The notes below the pieces were generated by a model that was given only the letters and a program-made list of their open reading frames with translations, made no database searches and was not told where the DNA came from. A stretch of 64,000 nt of DNA from Tritrichomonas musculus. Its lineage: Eukaryota > Parabasalia > Tritrichomonadida > Tritrichomonadidae. Both the position numbers and the translations under genes were made by a program. The stretch's first letter is position 1. Each line of letters begins with the position of its first letter. The stretch lies in NCBI GenBank assembly GCA_039105265.1, contig JAPFFF010000001.1, positions 1,488,001 to 1,552,000 of the forward strand, read 5' to 3'. Of the stretch, positions 20,701-29,820 are shown piece by piece.

Positions 20701-22937
20701 AAATTTAGTGGTATGTCATAATCTTTATCTATATCCCATCTCATACAATAATAATTGGATTCTTCATATACCTGAGATGGTCTATATAAATATAACTGGT
20801 CTGATTCCTTCAAGGTAAAATACTTGGAGTCAGTTGATGAAGTAGAGGGAACAACATCATAGATTGCTTGATATTTGGAGACCAATGAGTTATATTGATT
20901 TCGAAATACTTCTAATATATCATCATCAATCTCAATTACAATTTTATTTCCATCAGGGTCAACAATATCAAAGCTATTTTCATCATCAGTATTAACAACG
21001 TCATTATCATCAACTTCAAGTGTACGAGCATGAGGAACAGGAGGATGTCGTGTAATCTTATTTAAAATCCATTGGGCACCTCTTCCTATTGGTTCGAAAA
21101 GGGCAGCTATTAGAATTACACATAAACAAAATGCCCCAACTCCTAAACCCCCAGCTATTGCATATACAAGTATTACATAAACATACAGAATTAAATCAGA
21201 ATAACCTCCTATATATTGCCAAAATTGAGCATCTATCCAATTTCCGCCTATCTGTATAATATTATTAACTAAATTTGGGTAGTTCATGATAAAATCAACT
21301 ATGAAGTGCCATAAGTTGCTCCAAAATAATGTAAATGAGCTATATGCTATTTTAATCATTCGAATTCCTTCATTCTTTAATTCATCAATTTTGTTATTAA
21401 GTCTTGGTGTCAATTCTTTTATCTCATCAATGACCTGATGCAAATCTACATCCTTAAAGTCAGCATCTGCATCTTCTCCTCCAATATAAAAGATTACCCC
21501 CACTTTTTCATTATCTTTAACAGCTTCATATGCAATATCCACAATACTATCAATACCATACCAGATAAAATAAAATAAGTTATATATAATCTTCATAAAT
21601 TCTTTTGTCGCAAAAGCAATTGTTTTATAAGTTAATTTAATAGGCTCTTTAGCAAGAGATAGGGTAGTTGAAATGATATTATACAATAAGTCTTTTATCC
21701 ATCCTATTGTCTTTTTACTATATAACCAATACTTAGATACTGTTAATTTGAGTACTTCTGGTTCTATAATTTTTGGAATCGTATATTCTTCGAGTTTCTT
21801 TAATTCATCAATAGGAGGAATTACATAAACCATATCTTCTTTGTTAACTAACTCTTTTGGTGGTTCAGTTGGAGTAGGTGTAGGTGTAGGGTCTGGAGTT
21901 GGCTCAGGTGTTTCATCAATTTCTATTTTAACCTCATGTATTTCTGGTTCACCAGTTGTTTTATTAATTAAGCACATTGATATATTCCCACCTGTTAAGT
22001 TCAAGAGTGTTTCATAAGATATAGTTTGATCATTTAGCGCATCTATCCATTTAGTTATATTAGCAGCTGTTGTATTTGTTTTATTAACAAAGTCTTTCAT
22101 GTTATTTATCTTTGTCTCATTGATATCATAGATAGTCTCATTAGTAGTTTCATTAGTAGTTTCATTTACATATTTAACAGGTTCTATTTCAGTAAAATTA
22201 ACAGTATTATTTGTTATCCATTTAGATATATTTTCATTACTTGTACTTATATCTTGAATGATAGCTTCCATACTTTCTGGTTTCTTGTCATCTGTTTTAT
22301 AAGTTATTGCTTGAGTAGTTTTATCTATATGTTCGACAATTATTTTTAAATCAGATAGTTTAGACCAATCAATACTAGGTGCATCATCTATATTTTTAAT
22401 CATTAAGTTCATTACATTTAGCATACCTAGATTATTCTGTGTAAGCGCTTCTATTAACTTCTTGTGTGTACTAACATCAAATGATTCTGTTATTATTTCT
22501 TTATCATTTATTTCACCCGTAAAATAGTTTAATATAGCACCAGGTGCAATACCGGAATCTACATCCTCTCTCATTTTAGTTAAAAATACTTGTAAATTTG
22601 TTGCACTATCTTGTAGTCTTTCATATAGTTTATTAAGACTAGCACAATATTGTATTTTTGGTGTTAATGTACCATCAGTATTCCAAGTATAAATACCTTT
22701 TCCTGCCATTATATTAAGTGTTCCAAATGACTCTAATCCTCCATGTTTCTCTAGATAATCACCAACTAATTTTTCATCTATCTCTGCTTTATTATATAAA
22801 CAATTAAAGTGTACCATTTCATCAGGATTAATAGTATTTTTTATACTTAGTTCATCTTCATCAATATTTATCTCAATATCATTAGATTTGAGTTTTGATG
22901 CTACTTTGCTTTTACATGAATATAGTACCAATGACAT
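17796..22937 (-). CDS. Polinton giant protein 2 (1713 aa), membrane-associated surface-type candidate
   Basis: The frame runs from ATG at 22937. It has an N-terminal region rich in Asn/Thr sequons (NETTNETTNETIY), a Pro/Thr linker near residue 345 (PEPTPDPTPTPTPTEPP), amphipathic helices, and a strongly hydrophobic membrane segment near 580-615 (LILYVYVILVYAIAGGLG...). Then comes the module shared with the 1243-aa protein (residues about 705-1050: DQLYLYRPSQ..., FGHNWELTWDGKNWTG, QQFYEVEPDP, TMRRDLNVV). It continues with a hydrophobic stretch, a glycine-rich spacer (PGSGGGGGGGGYPGDGG) and a long C-terminal region ending in a coiled coil. No named family is recognised. The architecture resembles a membrane-anchored surface or penetration protein; this is inference. 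Its start codon lies 19 bp from that of the divergent 251-aa gene, so the two promoters must overlap coding sequence. Confidence 0.75.
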   Translation of the reverse strand: MSLVLYSCKSKVASKLKSNDIEINIDEDELSIKNTINPDEMVHFNCLYNKAEIDEKLVGDYLEKHGGLESFGTLNIMAGKGIYTWNTDGTLTPKIQYCASLNKLYERLQDSATNLQVFLTKMREDVDSGIAPGAILNYFTGEINDKEIITESFDVSTHKKLIEALTQNNLGMLNVMNLMIKNIDDAPSIDWSKLSDLKIIVEHIDKTTQAITYKTDDKKPESMEAIIQDISTSNENISKWITNNTVNFTEIEPVKYVNETTNETTNETIYDINETKINNMKDFVNKTNTTAANITKWIDALNDQTISYETLLNLTGGNISMCLINKTTGEPEIHEVKIEIDETPEPTPDPTPTPTPTEPPKELVNKEDMVYVIPPIDELKKLEEYTIPKIIEPEVLKLTVSKYWLYSKKTIGWIKDLLYNIISTTLSLAKEPIKLTYKTIAFATKEFMKIIYNLFYFIWYGIDSIVDIAYEAVKDNEKVGVIFYIGGEDADADFKDVDLHQVIDEIKELTPRLNNKIDELKNEGIRMIKIAYSSFTLFWSNLWHFIVDFIMNYPNLVNNIIQIGGNWIDAQFWQYIGGYSDLILYVYVILVYAIAGGLGVGAFCLCVILIAALFEPIGRGAQWILNKITRHPPVPHARTLEVDDNDVVNTDDENSFDIVDPDGNKIVIEIDDDILEVFRNQYNSLVSKYQAIYDVVPSTSSTDSKYFTLKESDQLYLYRPSQVYEESNYYCMRWDIDKDYDIPLNLVFRFKDYLFGHNWELTWDGKNWTGNNCQNMCTEKISYMNTNDGAPALTIKHNERIGRWIKGTIKEDLTDDDNYAHILKDYLTNWRVVKKDGTILSEGITATFDSSSSGTFTQDGYKYEQARMYVDAPSGLNADDGLYVYADLNINGNITELKWDCHPTHCINSGVMHTYGSNPCLESFNYQREKRHSIKIIEGFNHKNIRIYIEKEFFEFDVKVNPFDIIIQQQFYEVEPDPRKCTTISTDYNIYSSKIIWADNIMTMRRDLNVVGGITDILAYDYAILKQTVDNLVEQMRIQAMYNEYTDSIKQGVAVANSILNILASTVCIASALSTLNMSNNSVTINTYQTTPFPAGPGSGGGGGGGGYPGDGGSGFQGKFLVNVDLKADKMTMERFLPTTTTVQNPIAGAIGTFSATQVVLSTTHALTQLGNAIATLGSNVLRFFRNRPDTNGTETLNINSSSITITDNDNDNTTNTITTTEQSLVRTHREVQPQVLTDETDEIRTDITVPQTTMTNTASTTIALRNQVPVINISGIQYTLEDIADMTRAERNALVASHPDILRIQYHGREFFNVYDLFYNNQLIIHNNVFQRRTLIRPADIEMTDRIHRATDNNWSIEWDGTTYTARDIEQLSMQDRLNLPFVQNGDIGLEPYLNEQTMEAWINIIDHRGEMIDPIVATIDYSAPTTANISGGQVRFVGINSQITVNANGVRYQHYDLVATTDTWTVPGTTPSITARMIEQMSDEQRGELMDNIYSHGNLLAFNDTLDETTGEEITQVLYNGNVVATIDRRRLHVINIVNGVIEMYQQDGVISATTQVIMGAVGYVARRFLHGQWQFVRHHPGDAAAIAGVAAEAYVANRIGLFNIPSWFRRNNNPETLAVENENEDEDVLEKILDWAYHDETDDEPELEITMENADKMMVSFDVCLNIAKTYRDSLKGTIAFLCEKIKELESKTSLESRIAALEKKCANIE

Positions 22938-22956
22938 TTTATTTTGAAATTAAATA

Positions 22957-23712
22957 ATGTTGTATTCAATTCAAAGTAAACCTGAAAATTATAATACAGT
23001 AAGACTAAATATCGATATACCATGGAAATGTGAATTTGTTAAATACTATGTTTCATCTATTAATACTAAAGCCAATATTCTAATGACAACAGAAGATGAT
23101 TATCTAATATTTGAAACAAAAAATGGAGAAATATTAATAAAATTTGAGGAGATGTATAATTATTCATATTCGTATTTAGTAAATTATTTGAACTCTAATC
23201 AAAAAATAGGTGATGCTAATGCAAAGATTATTGAGTTCAAGAACATCAACAACAGAACAATATCATTAAAACCTAATCAATCTATATCTTTCAAAGAAGG
23301 AAGTCATAGAGCAAAACTGATTACTGGTTTATTTAATACTAAAAAAGGTTATGTATTTACTAATGGTATTGAATGTAAAGTACCTGATCTACCTATATTA
23401 GATTTTGCTAATAAATTATATTTGGTTTCATTACAAGGTATAGCAGCACATTCTACAATAGGAGATCAAGAATATACTCCTAGTATTATAGCAAACATAG
23501 ATACAATGATATTAGATCAAGAAGCTTTAATAGTATCATATGATATGGCTAAACCAATAAAAATAAAAGTAAATACAGATTCATTAAAATATCTTGAAAT
23601 GAGATTAGTTGATTTTATGTTTCAACCTGTTATACTTAAGTCTCCATTATTTATAACATTAAAAATAAAACCAAGTACAAATGCTGATGTATATGACGTA
23701 TTAACAAAATAA
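22957..23712 (+). CDS. Polinton minor capsid (penton-like) candidate, 251 aa
   Basis: The ATG at 22957 starts a compact beta-rich protein without membrane segments. It ends with a pattern I associate with Polinton minor capsid and related jelly-roll proteins: YLEMRLVDFMFQPVILKSPLFITLKIKP, read as strand, turn, strand before the C-terminus. The length suits a single jelly roll. It lies immediately upstream of the polymerase on the same strand, with about 57 bp between, and divergent from the 1713-aa gene. The capsid assignment is by pattern only; a structure prediction showing an eight-stranded jelly roll would settle it. Confidence 0.5.
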   Translation: MLYSIQSKPENYNTVRLNIDIPWKCEFVKYYVSSINTKANILMTTEDDYLIFETKNGEILIKFEEMYNYSYSYLVNYLNSNQKIGDANAKIIEFKNINNRTISLKPNQSISFKEGSHRAKLITGLFNTKKGYVFTNGIECKVPDLPILDFANKLYLVSLQGIAAHSTIGDQEYTPSIIANIDTMILDQEALIVSYDMAKPIKIKVNTDSLKYLEMRLVDFMFQPVILKSPLFITLKIKPSTNADVYDVLTK

Positions 23713-23769
23713 AAAAATATAAATATAATTATTTTAGCGTGATATTTTATTATTTTTATTTTCTAGAAA

Positions 23770-26700
23770 ATGAGTTATTTGTTTGACATTTCAGTTGACC
23801 TTTATTCAGCTGCAAAAACAGAAGCTAGAAAAGAATACAAACAAAGAATAAAGGACGTGAAAGATAAAGCTAAGTTCAAGAAATATTTACGAGAGTTTAT
23901 GTCAAAAGCTAATAAAGAGATATCATTTGAGATAGATATAGGAGAAGATGAAGATAAGAGATTAGCATTTACAGAAACATTAAGACATTTACAGAAGAAT
24001 AATAAAAAGAAGGTTGTAGTTAAAAGTGAATCATTAGACGGAGAACAATATAAATGGTTTACTTTATCGAAAGAGAGAAAGATAGATTCAACTATAGGAC
24101 ACATATCAGGTACAATAGATTTAAATTATGATTGTTCTGATAATAACCCTTATATAGGCAATTCATTTATTCCATCTAAATATCAATTACTCTTCATTCA
24201 TAATAAAAGGAATGGAAGAAAAACAACATTTGCAGTCGATAAACAAGATAATAAAGGACAGTTATACGAAGAAGAAATAGAGATAGATGAAGATTATAGA
24301 GAAAACCCTGAAGGTGGATTCTTTCCTTATATCAATTTATCTGATTTAGATTTAACTCAATATCAAATATTTAAGACCATAGATAAAAAGAACTATAAAG
24401 ATAATTGTTTAGTATATGCTTGTATTCAATCAAATGTATTTACAGAAGATGAAATCAATCATTTAAGGTATATGGTCAAAACACGTTTAGTCCCTAATAA
24501 CCTGATATATGAGATATCAAAATACTTCAAATGTCATTTTATTGTTAGGCGTATAGAAGAGCAATATGATATTAAACATCAACAACAAATAAAGATAGAT
24601 ACAAGAAAGAAAGAATGGGCAAAAGATTTTAATAGAACTGTAGACTTATTATTATACAAGAATCATTATATGATATATAAACCATTAAATGGAATGAAAC
24701 CTATGACAATATTTCGCAAACTATTTAAAGAAGGAAGATTTAGAGAGATAAAGAGTTGTGAAATGAATATATTAGCAACAAATGAGTATAATAATAATTT
24801 AAATGATTTTACTGACCTTAACTATGATCATGATTTATGTACGAAATTAATAGATTCATCGTCAGAAATGAAAAAGGAGAGAGAATGGACTAAGATATAT
24901 TATTCTGATTTTGAAACTGATACTACTGTCTCACCTCATAGACCTTATCTTAATATCACTGTATACAGAACAAAAGAATTAATACATAAAATGATATTTG
25001 ATGGTCCTAATATCTCAGATAGATTATTAAACTCATTAGAAAACAATTCATTAACTTACTTTCATAACCTGAAATATGATGCTTGTTTCTTTATTAATAC
25101 ACCAGGATGGGATGTACAGCTAACAGAGAGAAATGGTACAATACTACAAATAGTGATGACTAAGTATAAAGAAATTGAAGCTAATGATAAACGAACAAAG
25201 AAGATGATAAAAATGACAGTAATAGAGAAGAGATTAACATTTAGAAATAGCTATTCCATTATACCTGCTGCTTTAGCTTCATTTGGTAAAATGTTTCAAC
25301 TAAATGTTCATAAAGAGGTAATGGCTTATAAGATATATACAGAAAAGAATATAAAAAGACAATATGTAAGTGTACTTGAATTTCAATTACAATATTATTT
25401 AGAGAATCAGGATAAAATGGAATTTAAACAAATTAAAGAAAATTGGAAACAACTAATAAATAATGCTAAAGCTTGTGGTGCATATGATAACATGAAAATA
25501 GATATAATGAAGTACGCTATATATTATTGTAAGCTTGATTGTATTGTATTAATGAAAGGAGTAGAGAAATTTAATAGAGATTTGGTTGAAGTATTTAAAC
25601 AAACGAAGACAGATATGCCTAATGTTCATAACTTTATCTCTATTAGTGCTATTGGTTATTATTATGCTTTTAGATTTGGTTGTTTTGATGAGTGTTATCA
25701 ATTAAGCGGAAAACCACAAAGCTTTATCTTAAGATGTGTTAATGGTGGAAGAACTATGACAGCTAATAATGAAAAGCAATATATAGAAGATAGAATACAA
25801 GATTTTGATGCTGTTTCATTATATCCTAGTGCAATGTCTATTATGCCAGGTATAGCTAAAGGAACACCAAAAATAATATCATCATCAATAACTACTGAAG
25901 AATTACTAAAATATGATCAGTTCTTTATTGAAATAAACATAACAAAAATAAAATGCAAATCTAATAAACCTTATAAATTTGGTCAGATATATAGTAGAAA
26001 TGAAAGCGGATCCAAAATATTTAATAATAATCCAATTAATAACTTTTATATAGATAAGAGAGCTTTTCTTGATTTATTGGATTTTTATGAATTTGATTAT
26101 GAGTTTATTAGAGGATACTATTTTAATGAAGGATTTAATAATAAGATTAATGTATTTATAGAAAAATTGTTTAGTCTTAGAAAAAGATATCAAGATGCTA
26201 AGAACCCATTACAACAAACTATAAAACTACTTCTTAATTCTATTTACGGAAAATCAATATTAAAAGCAACAACAACAGAAACAAAATGTATTCCTAAAAA
26301 TAATGCAATTAAATATATATGGAAACACTATAATTATATAACAGAGGTGATAGAGAACAAAGAAATCGATAACATATATGTTAAAAAAGTAAAACCTATT
26401 AACAATCACTTTAATCTCCCTCAATTTGGCGCAACTGTTTTGTCATATAGTAAACATTTAATGAATAGAGTAATAAGTACAGCTGAACAAAATGGAATAG
26501 ATATATACTACACAGACACAGATAGTATTCACGTTAGAGAAATAGATGTACAAAAGATAGCTGATGTCTTTAAACAAAAATATGGAAAAGAATTAATAGG
26601 TAAAAAGATGACTCAATTTCATTGTGATTTCGATTCATTTGATGGTGCTGTAGGATCTGTTTATTCTAGAAAATTAATAGCATTAGGAAAGAAATCATAT

Positions 26701-26943
26701 CTTGATATATTAGTTGATGAACAAGGTAATGAAGGTTATCATATTAGAATGCGTGGAGTACCTAAGCAATGTATTATTAATAAAGCTAAACGAATGAATA
26801 TAACAATAGAACAACTATATGATAGAATGTATAAAGGAGAAGAGATTACATTTAATTTATTAGATGGTGCAAATTGCTTTAGAAAATCATCATCTTATCA
26901 ACAAATTAATCTACCTCAATTTGAACGAAAAATAAAGTTCTAA
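23770..26943 (+). CDS. Polinton protein-primed family B DNA polymerase
   Basis: All family B landmarks are present. The 3'-5' exonuclease has ExoI SDFETD (about residue 380), ExoII YFHNLKYD and ExoIII YYCKLD. The polymerase has motif A DFDAVSLYPSAM (Asp680), motif B LLLNSIYGKS and motif C YYTDTDS (Asp916/Asp918). The pattern fits protein-primed polymerases of Polintons and adenoviruses. The 1057-aa length includes an N-terminal extension of about 340 residues. Within it, DNCLVYACIQ (Cys213) and KNHYMIYK (His299) resemble the Cys and His boxes of an OTU-like cysteine protease; this is tentative. The enzyme copies the element from its termini. Confidence 0.95.
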   Translation: MSYLFDISVDLYSAAKTEARKEYKQRIKDVKDKAKFKKYLREFMSKANKEISFEIDIGEDEDKRLAFTETLRHLQKNNKKKVVVKSESLDGEQYKWFTLSKERKIDSTIGHISGTIDLNYDCSDNNPYIGNSFIPSKYQLLFIHNKRNGRKTTFAVDKQDNKGQLYEEEIEIDEDYRENPEGGFFPYINLSDLDLTQYQIFKTIDKKNYKDNCLVYACIQSNVFTEDEINHLRYMVKTRLVPNNLIYEISKYFKCHFIVRRIEEQYDIKHQQQIKIDTRKKEWAKDFNRTVDLLLYKNHYMIYKPLNGMKPMTIFRKLFKEGRFREIKSCEMNILATNEYNNNLNDFTDLNYDHDLCTKLIDSSSEMKKEREWTKIYYSDFETDTTVSPHRPYLNITVYRTKELIHKMIFDGPNISDRLLNSLENNSLTYFHNLKYDACFFINTPGWDVQLTERNGTILQIVMTKYKEIEANDKRTKKMIKMTVIEKRLTFRNSYSIIPAALASFGKMFQLNVHKEVMAYKIYTEKNIKRQYVSVLEFQLQYYLENQDKMEFKQIKENWKQLINNAKACGAYDNMKIDIMKYAIYYCKLDCIVLMKGVEKFNRDLVEVFKQTKTDMPNVHNFISISAIGYYYAFRFGCFDECYQLSGKPQSFILRCVNGGRTMTANNEKQYIEDRIQDFDAVSLYPSAMSIMPGIAKGTPKIISSSITTEELLKYDQFFIEINITKIKCKSNKPYKFGQIYSRNESGSKIFNNNPINNFYIDKRAFLDLLDFYEFDYEFIRGYYFNEGFNNKINVFIEKLFSLRKRYQDAKNPLQQTIKLLLNSIYGKSILKATTTETKCIPKNNAIKYIWKHYNYITEVIENKEIDNIYVKKVKPINNHFNLPQFGATVLSYSKHLMNRVISTAEQNGIDIYYTDTDSIHVREIDVQKIADVFKQKYGKELIGKKMTQFHCDFDSFDGAVGSVYSRKLIALGKKSYLDILVDEQGNEGYHIRMRGVPKQCIINKAKRMNITIEQLYDRMYKGEEITFNLLDGANCFRKSSSYQQINLPQFERKIKF

Positions 26944-26976
26944 TTTTAAAAACAATTATATTATTTTTGTTTTTTC

Positions 26977-27306
26977 TTATTCCTTATTGGTTAAAACTGT
27001 TGCTGCAATCTTCTTTAACTCTTCTAATTCTTGTTTCTTTCTTAATCTATATTCTTTTTGTTGTAATCTTCTAGCTTCTAATCTTTCTTCTTGACTCATA
27101 TACTTACTCTTTCTTCCTCTTTTCTGTTTTACGGCTTCGCGCGTTTTCCGAGTGTCAAACGAGGCGTTAGAGCTCGCAGCGATTGCATTTTCTATTTTAG
27201 GTTCTTCTTCAATTATATTTTTAAGATCCTCATTAGATTTAGATTTGGTTAATTTCTTTATCACCTTTGTTTGATTGAATTGTGTTAGATCTATTTTATT
27301 TGACAT
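26977..27306 (-). CDS. Polinton small basic protein (109 aa), DNA-binding candidate
   Basis: A frame that opens upstream at a TTG would overlap the next gene, so I choose ATG at 27306 (MSNKIDLTQFN). The C-terminal half is highly charged: KQKRGRKSKYMSQEERLEARRLQQKEYRLRKKQELEELKK. It combines an AT-hook-like RGRK core with a long basic helix, reminiscent of a bZIP basic region without a full zipper. DNA or nucleic-acid binding is likely; a transcription or packaging role is a guess. It is convergent with the polymerase gene, with about 33 bp between stops, and is the last of five minus-strand small genes. Confidence 0.6.
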   Translation of the reverse strand: MSNKIDLTQFNQTKVIKKLTKSKSNEDLKNIIEEEPKIENAIAASSNASFDTRKTREAVKQKRGRKSKYMSQEERLEARRLQQKEYRLRKKQELEELKKIAATVLTNKE

Positions 27307-27350
27307 TTCTATAAAAATAAAAATATAAATTAAAAAGATTAAAATTAATA

Positions 27351-27881
27351 CTACATATTTATTCCATATTTTAGACAAAGATGATATTTATTAACTAACT
27401 CATTATATTCTCTATTATATACTTGTTTAAAATCAGTACACACTTCTCCATTATCATTTACAATCTTTATAGCTTCTATTTTTCGAATTGGGTTTACTTT
27501 TGAACTACAACATTTAATATCTTCATCTAAACTAATTTCAACTGATTCGGCTTTAACAATAGCTTTAATAATATTAGATAAAGATGTAGAAGGAACAATA
27601 ATACAATTCTTTGATATGAGATTAGCTATTAAAGCTTTGTCTTGATTTAATAATATATTAGCATATGTTTCAAGTATTATGTATTTAGGATCTTTTAATT
27701 CTTCTTCCTCTTTCGCTTCTAACTCTATATCTCTTGTAATAACTATTTCTTCTTTACCATCATCTCTTTTATTGATAATGATATTATTACTTATATTAGA
27801 TGTTGATTGTGCAGCTGCTTGAGGCTCTAAACTTACATTTGCGTTAATTGCACCTTGATTTAATGATCTCTTCTTTATCAT
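27351..27881 (-). CDS. Polinton hypothetical protein, 176 aa
   Basis: This frame starts at ATG 27881 and has no motif I recognise. The N-terminus is low-complexity (QAAAQSTSNISNNIIINKRDDG), followed by an acidic helix (ELEAKEEEELKD). A compact C-terminal domain has several cysteines (NCIIV, CCSSKV, CTDF, HLCLKY). It belongs to a run of five small minus-strand genes between polymerase and the repeat-rich centre, with short gaps, suggesting coordinated expression. Confidence 0.6.
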   Translation of the reverse strand: MIKKRSLNQGAINANVSLEPQAAAQSTSNISNNIIINKRDDGKEEIVITRDIELEAKEEEELKDPKYIILETYANILLNQDKALIANLISKNCIIVPSTSLSNIIKAIVKAESVEISLDEDIKCCSSKVNPIRKIEAIKIVNDNGEVCTDFKQVYNREYNELVNKYHLCLKYGINM

Positions 27882-27915
27882 TTACTTTACAAAAAAAGTT
27901 AACTAATAAGTATGT

Positions 27916-28350
27916 TTAATAATGTATATATTTTTTATTCAGATTAATTGGTTTAAAGTATCCTATTCGCCCTTTATTTCTTTCATTTGCTTTACCTTGT
28001 ATTTCTCCTAAACTCTCTGGTTTCTTAAGGTATGGAGGAAGAATAGGAGCTTTAGGCGCTTTATCTTTTTTAATGAAATATCCACCGTCTGTAATAGAAA
28101 CAGGAGGTTCGTGTAAAGGTTTTGTTTTATGTTGATTTGATTTAGGTGGTTTTACTGGTTTATTCTCCATATACTTTATTGGTGGTCTATTAATCCTTTG
28201 ATTAAAAGTAACAGCATATGTATTATCATTTGAAAATATACCATAATGATTAAACTCTATATTCTTTTCTGTTTTAGTAGCTTCATTAAACATAGCACCT
28301 TCAACACCTACTGTAGTTGAATTGGGATTTCTGTATTTATTCATTTTCAT
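27916..28350 (-). CDS. Polinton hypothetical protein, 144 aa, proline/lysine-rich
   Basis: ATG at 28350 begins MKMNKYRNPNSTTVG. The protein is basic and rich in proline (KPVKPPKSNQHKTKP, APKAPILPPYLKKP), with little predicted secondary structure. Such proteins in viral elements are often scaffolding or genome-binding factors, but nothing specific can be claimed. It lies in the cluster of small minus-strand genes. Confidence 0.55.
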   Translation of the reverse strand: MKMNKYRNPNSTTVGVEGAMFNEATKTEKNIEFNHYGIFSNDNTYAVTFNQRINRPPIKYMENKPVKPPKSNQHKTKPLHEPPVSITDGGYFIKKDKAPKAPILPPYLKKPESLGEIQGKANERNKGRIGYFKPINLNKKYIHY

Positions 28351-28400
28351 TTCAAAAAAAAATATGATATTAAAGGTAGGTCGGAATTCCGACCAACGAA

Positions 28401-28853
28401 TTATTCAAGTACTAATGGTTGATGTTCTCCTATAAATAGTTCAGGTGTATCTAATTCATATCTTTTACGTAATTCTTCTATCATTGTTTTAGTCTTTTTA
28501 GATGCTAATTCGATTGAATAATTATAATAACTATATTCCTCATATTTTTGTTCTATATTTGAACCATTAACAAAGAACTCATTCATTTTATAATTTAATC
28601 TTCTTCTTGTGTTAGTACTTAATACAATGTGTTCTATGTCATATTCCTTTATCTTATCAGGATATATTCTCCATACTGTTTTATCTGTTTTGAAAGAGAT
28701 GTACATTACTTTAGCTAAATAATTGTTATGATTTAATTGAATAGGATATTTATCACAAAGAATAGCAAAATTACATTCTTTAAAATCTTCAGGTTTATTG
28801 GCTAGAGAAATAATAAAATTGATATAATCATATACCTTTAATTGATTTTCCAT
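28401..28853 (-). CDS. Polinton hypothetical protein, 150 aa
   Basis: The frame extends upstream to a TTG, but the first ATG is at 28853 (MENQLKVYDYINFI). The composition is that of a soluble globular protein, with an RRRLNYK basic patch and a helical C-terminus (KKTKTMIEELRKRYEL). No family is recognised. Confidence 0.55.
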   Translation of the reverse strand: MENQLKVYDYINFIISLANKPEDFKECNFAILCDKYPIQLNHNNYLAKVMYISFKTDKTVWRIYPDKIKEYDIEHIVLSTNTRRRLNYKMNEFFVNGSNIEQKYEEYSYYNYSIELASKKTKTMIEELRKRYELDTPELFIGEHQPLVLE

Positions 28854-28901
28854 TTTTGATTGAAATAAAAAATATAAATACAAAAATAAAGTTTGAGTTT
28901 T

Positions 28902-29342
28902 TTATTCTTCTTCTTCTTCATATTCTTCTTCTTCTTCATATTCTTCATTTATTTTGTATTTATTAAGATTAAACTCTTTTGCATACTTATTACCTTCTTC
29001 ATTATCATTAAAATACATATCTACTTCATCATCAAACTTCTTTGATAAAGAGAGAGGATAGACAATACTAAACCCTTTATCTATTTTATGCATATATTTT
29101 TCAAATTGTTTAGTTATTTTTCTATATTCTTTTTTATCTTCATCACTTATGCATAGATTTTCTTGATGTTTGAATATCCACATTAAATTATAATTTACAA
29201 ATCTTGATACTAAATTGAAAGCTTCTTTATCATTATTTAATACTTTATCACAAATATCAGCAAACATATCATACTTATAAGTACCATATGTTCTTAATTT
29301 TTTAGATGCATATTTTGCGAAAGCAATTGTGGCTGATTCCAT
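28902..29342 (-). CDS. Polinton hypothetical protein, 146 aa with acidic tail
   Basis: ATG at 29342 begins MESATIAFAKYASKKL. The protein is mostly alpha-helical in character and ends in a run of glutamate and tyrosine (EEYEEEEEYEEEEE), encoded by a TTC/TTCTTC-type low-complexity tract. No family is recognised. It is the first of the five minus-strand genes, and its upstream region is the repeat-rich centre of the element. Confidence 0.55.
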   Translation of the reverse strand: MESATIAFAKYASKKLRTYGTYKYDMFADICDKVLNNDKEAFNLVSRFVNYNLMWIFKHQENLCISDEDKKEYRKITKQFEKYMHKIDKGFSIVYPLSLSKKFDDEVDMYFNDNEEGNKYAKEFNLNKYKINEEYEEEEEYEEEEE

Positions 29343-29820
29343 TTTTGTATTTTGGGTGTTGTATAATAGCGTGATAAAAAATATATAAAAAATTTAAAAT
29401 AAAAATTAAAAAAATATAAAATAGAAAAATAAAAATAAAATATCAAATAAAAAAATATTATATCTCATTTTACTCTTAATTTTTGATTTTGTTGAATAAA
29501 ACTATTAAAAAGTGAACAAGTGAAATGTCACTATATTTTTGTCACTTTTATTTTTGATTTTAGTATTGATTTTGATTTTGTTTGTGATTTGTGTTTTATT
29601 TTTATTTTTGATTTTAGTATTGATTTTGATTTTGTTTGTGATTTGTGTTTTATTTTTATTTTTGATTTTAGTATTGATTTTGATTTTGTTTGTGATTTTG
29701 ATTTTAGTTTTAATTTTTGATTTTGTTGAATAAAATCATTAAAAAGTGAACAAGTGAAATTTCACTATATTTTTGTCACTTTTATTTTTTTATATAATTT
29801 TTTTCTATAATTACACAGTA
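29343..29820. repeat. Repeat-rich spacer: 54-bp minisatellite and two copies of a ~65-bp module
   Basis: Three copies of a 54-bp unit (starts at 29556, 29610 and 29664, T/G-rich) lie between two direct copies of a module. The module contains GTTGAATAAAA...AAAAAGTGAACAAGTGAAAT...CACTATATTTTTGTCAC (29491-29556 and 29724-29790). Two ORFs across the minisatellite are repeats of 18 codons and are not supported as genes. Confidence 0.85.

Noticed and set aside
29520-29733. Two overlapping ORFs of 64-66 codons
   Set aside because: They are translations of a 54-bp minisatellite and simply repeat an 18-residue block.
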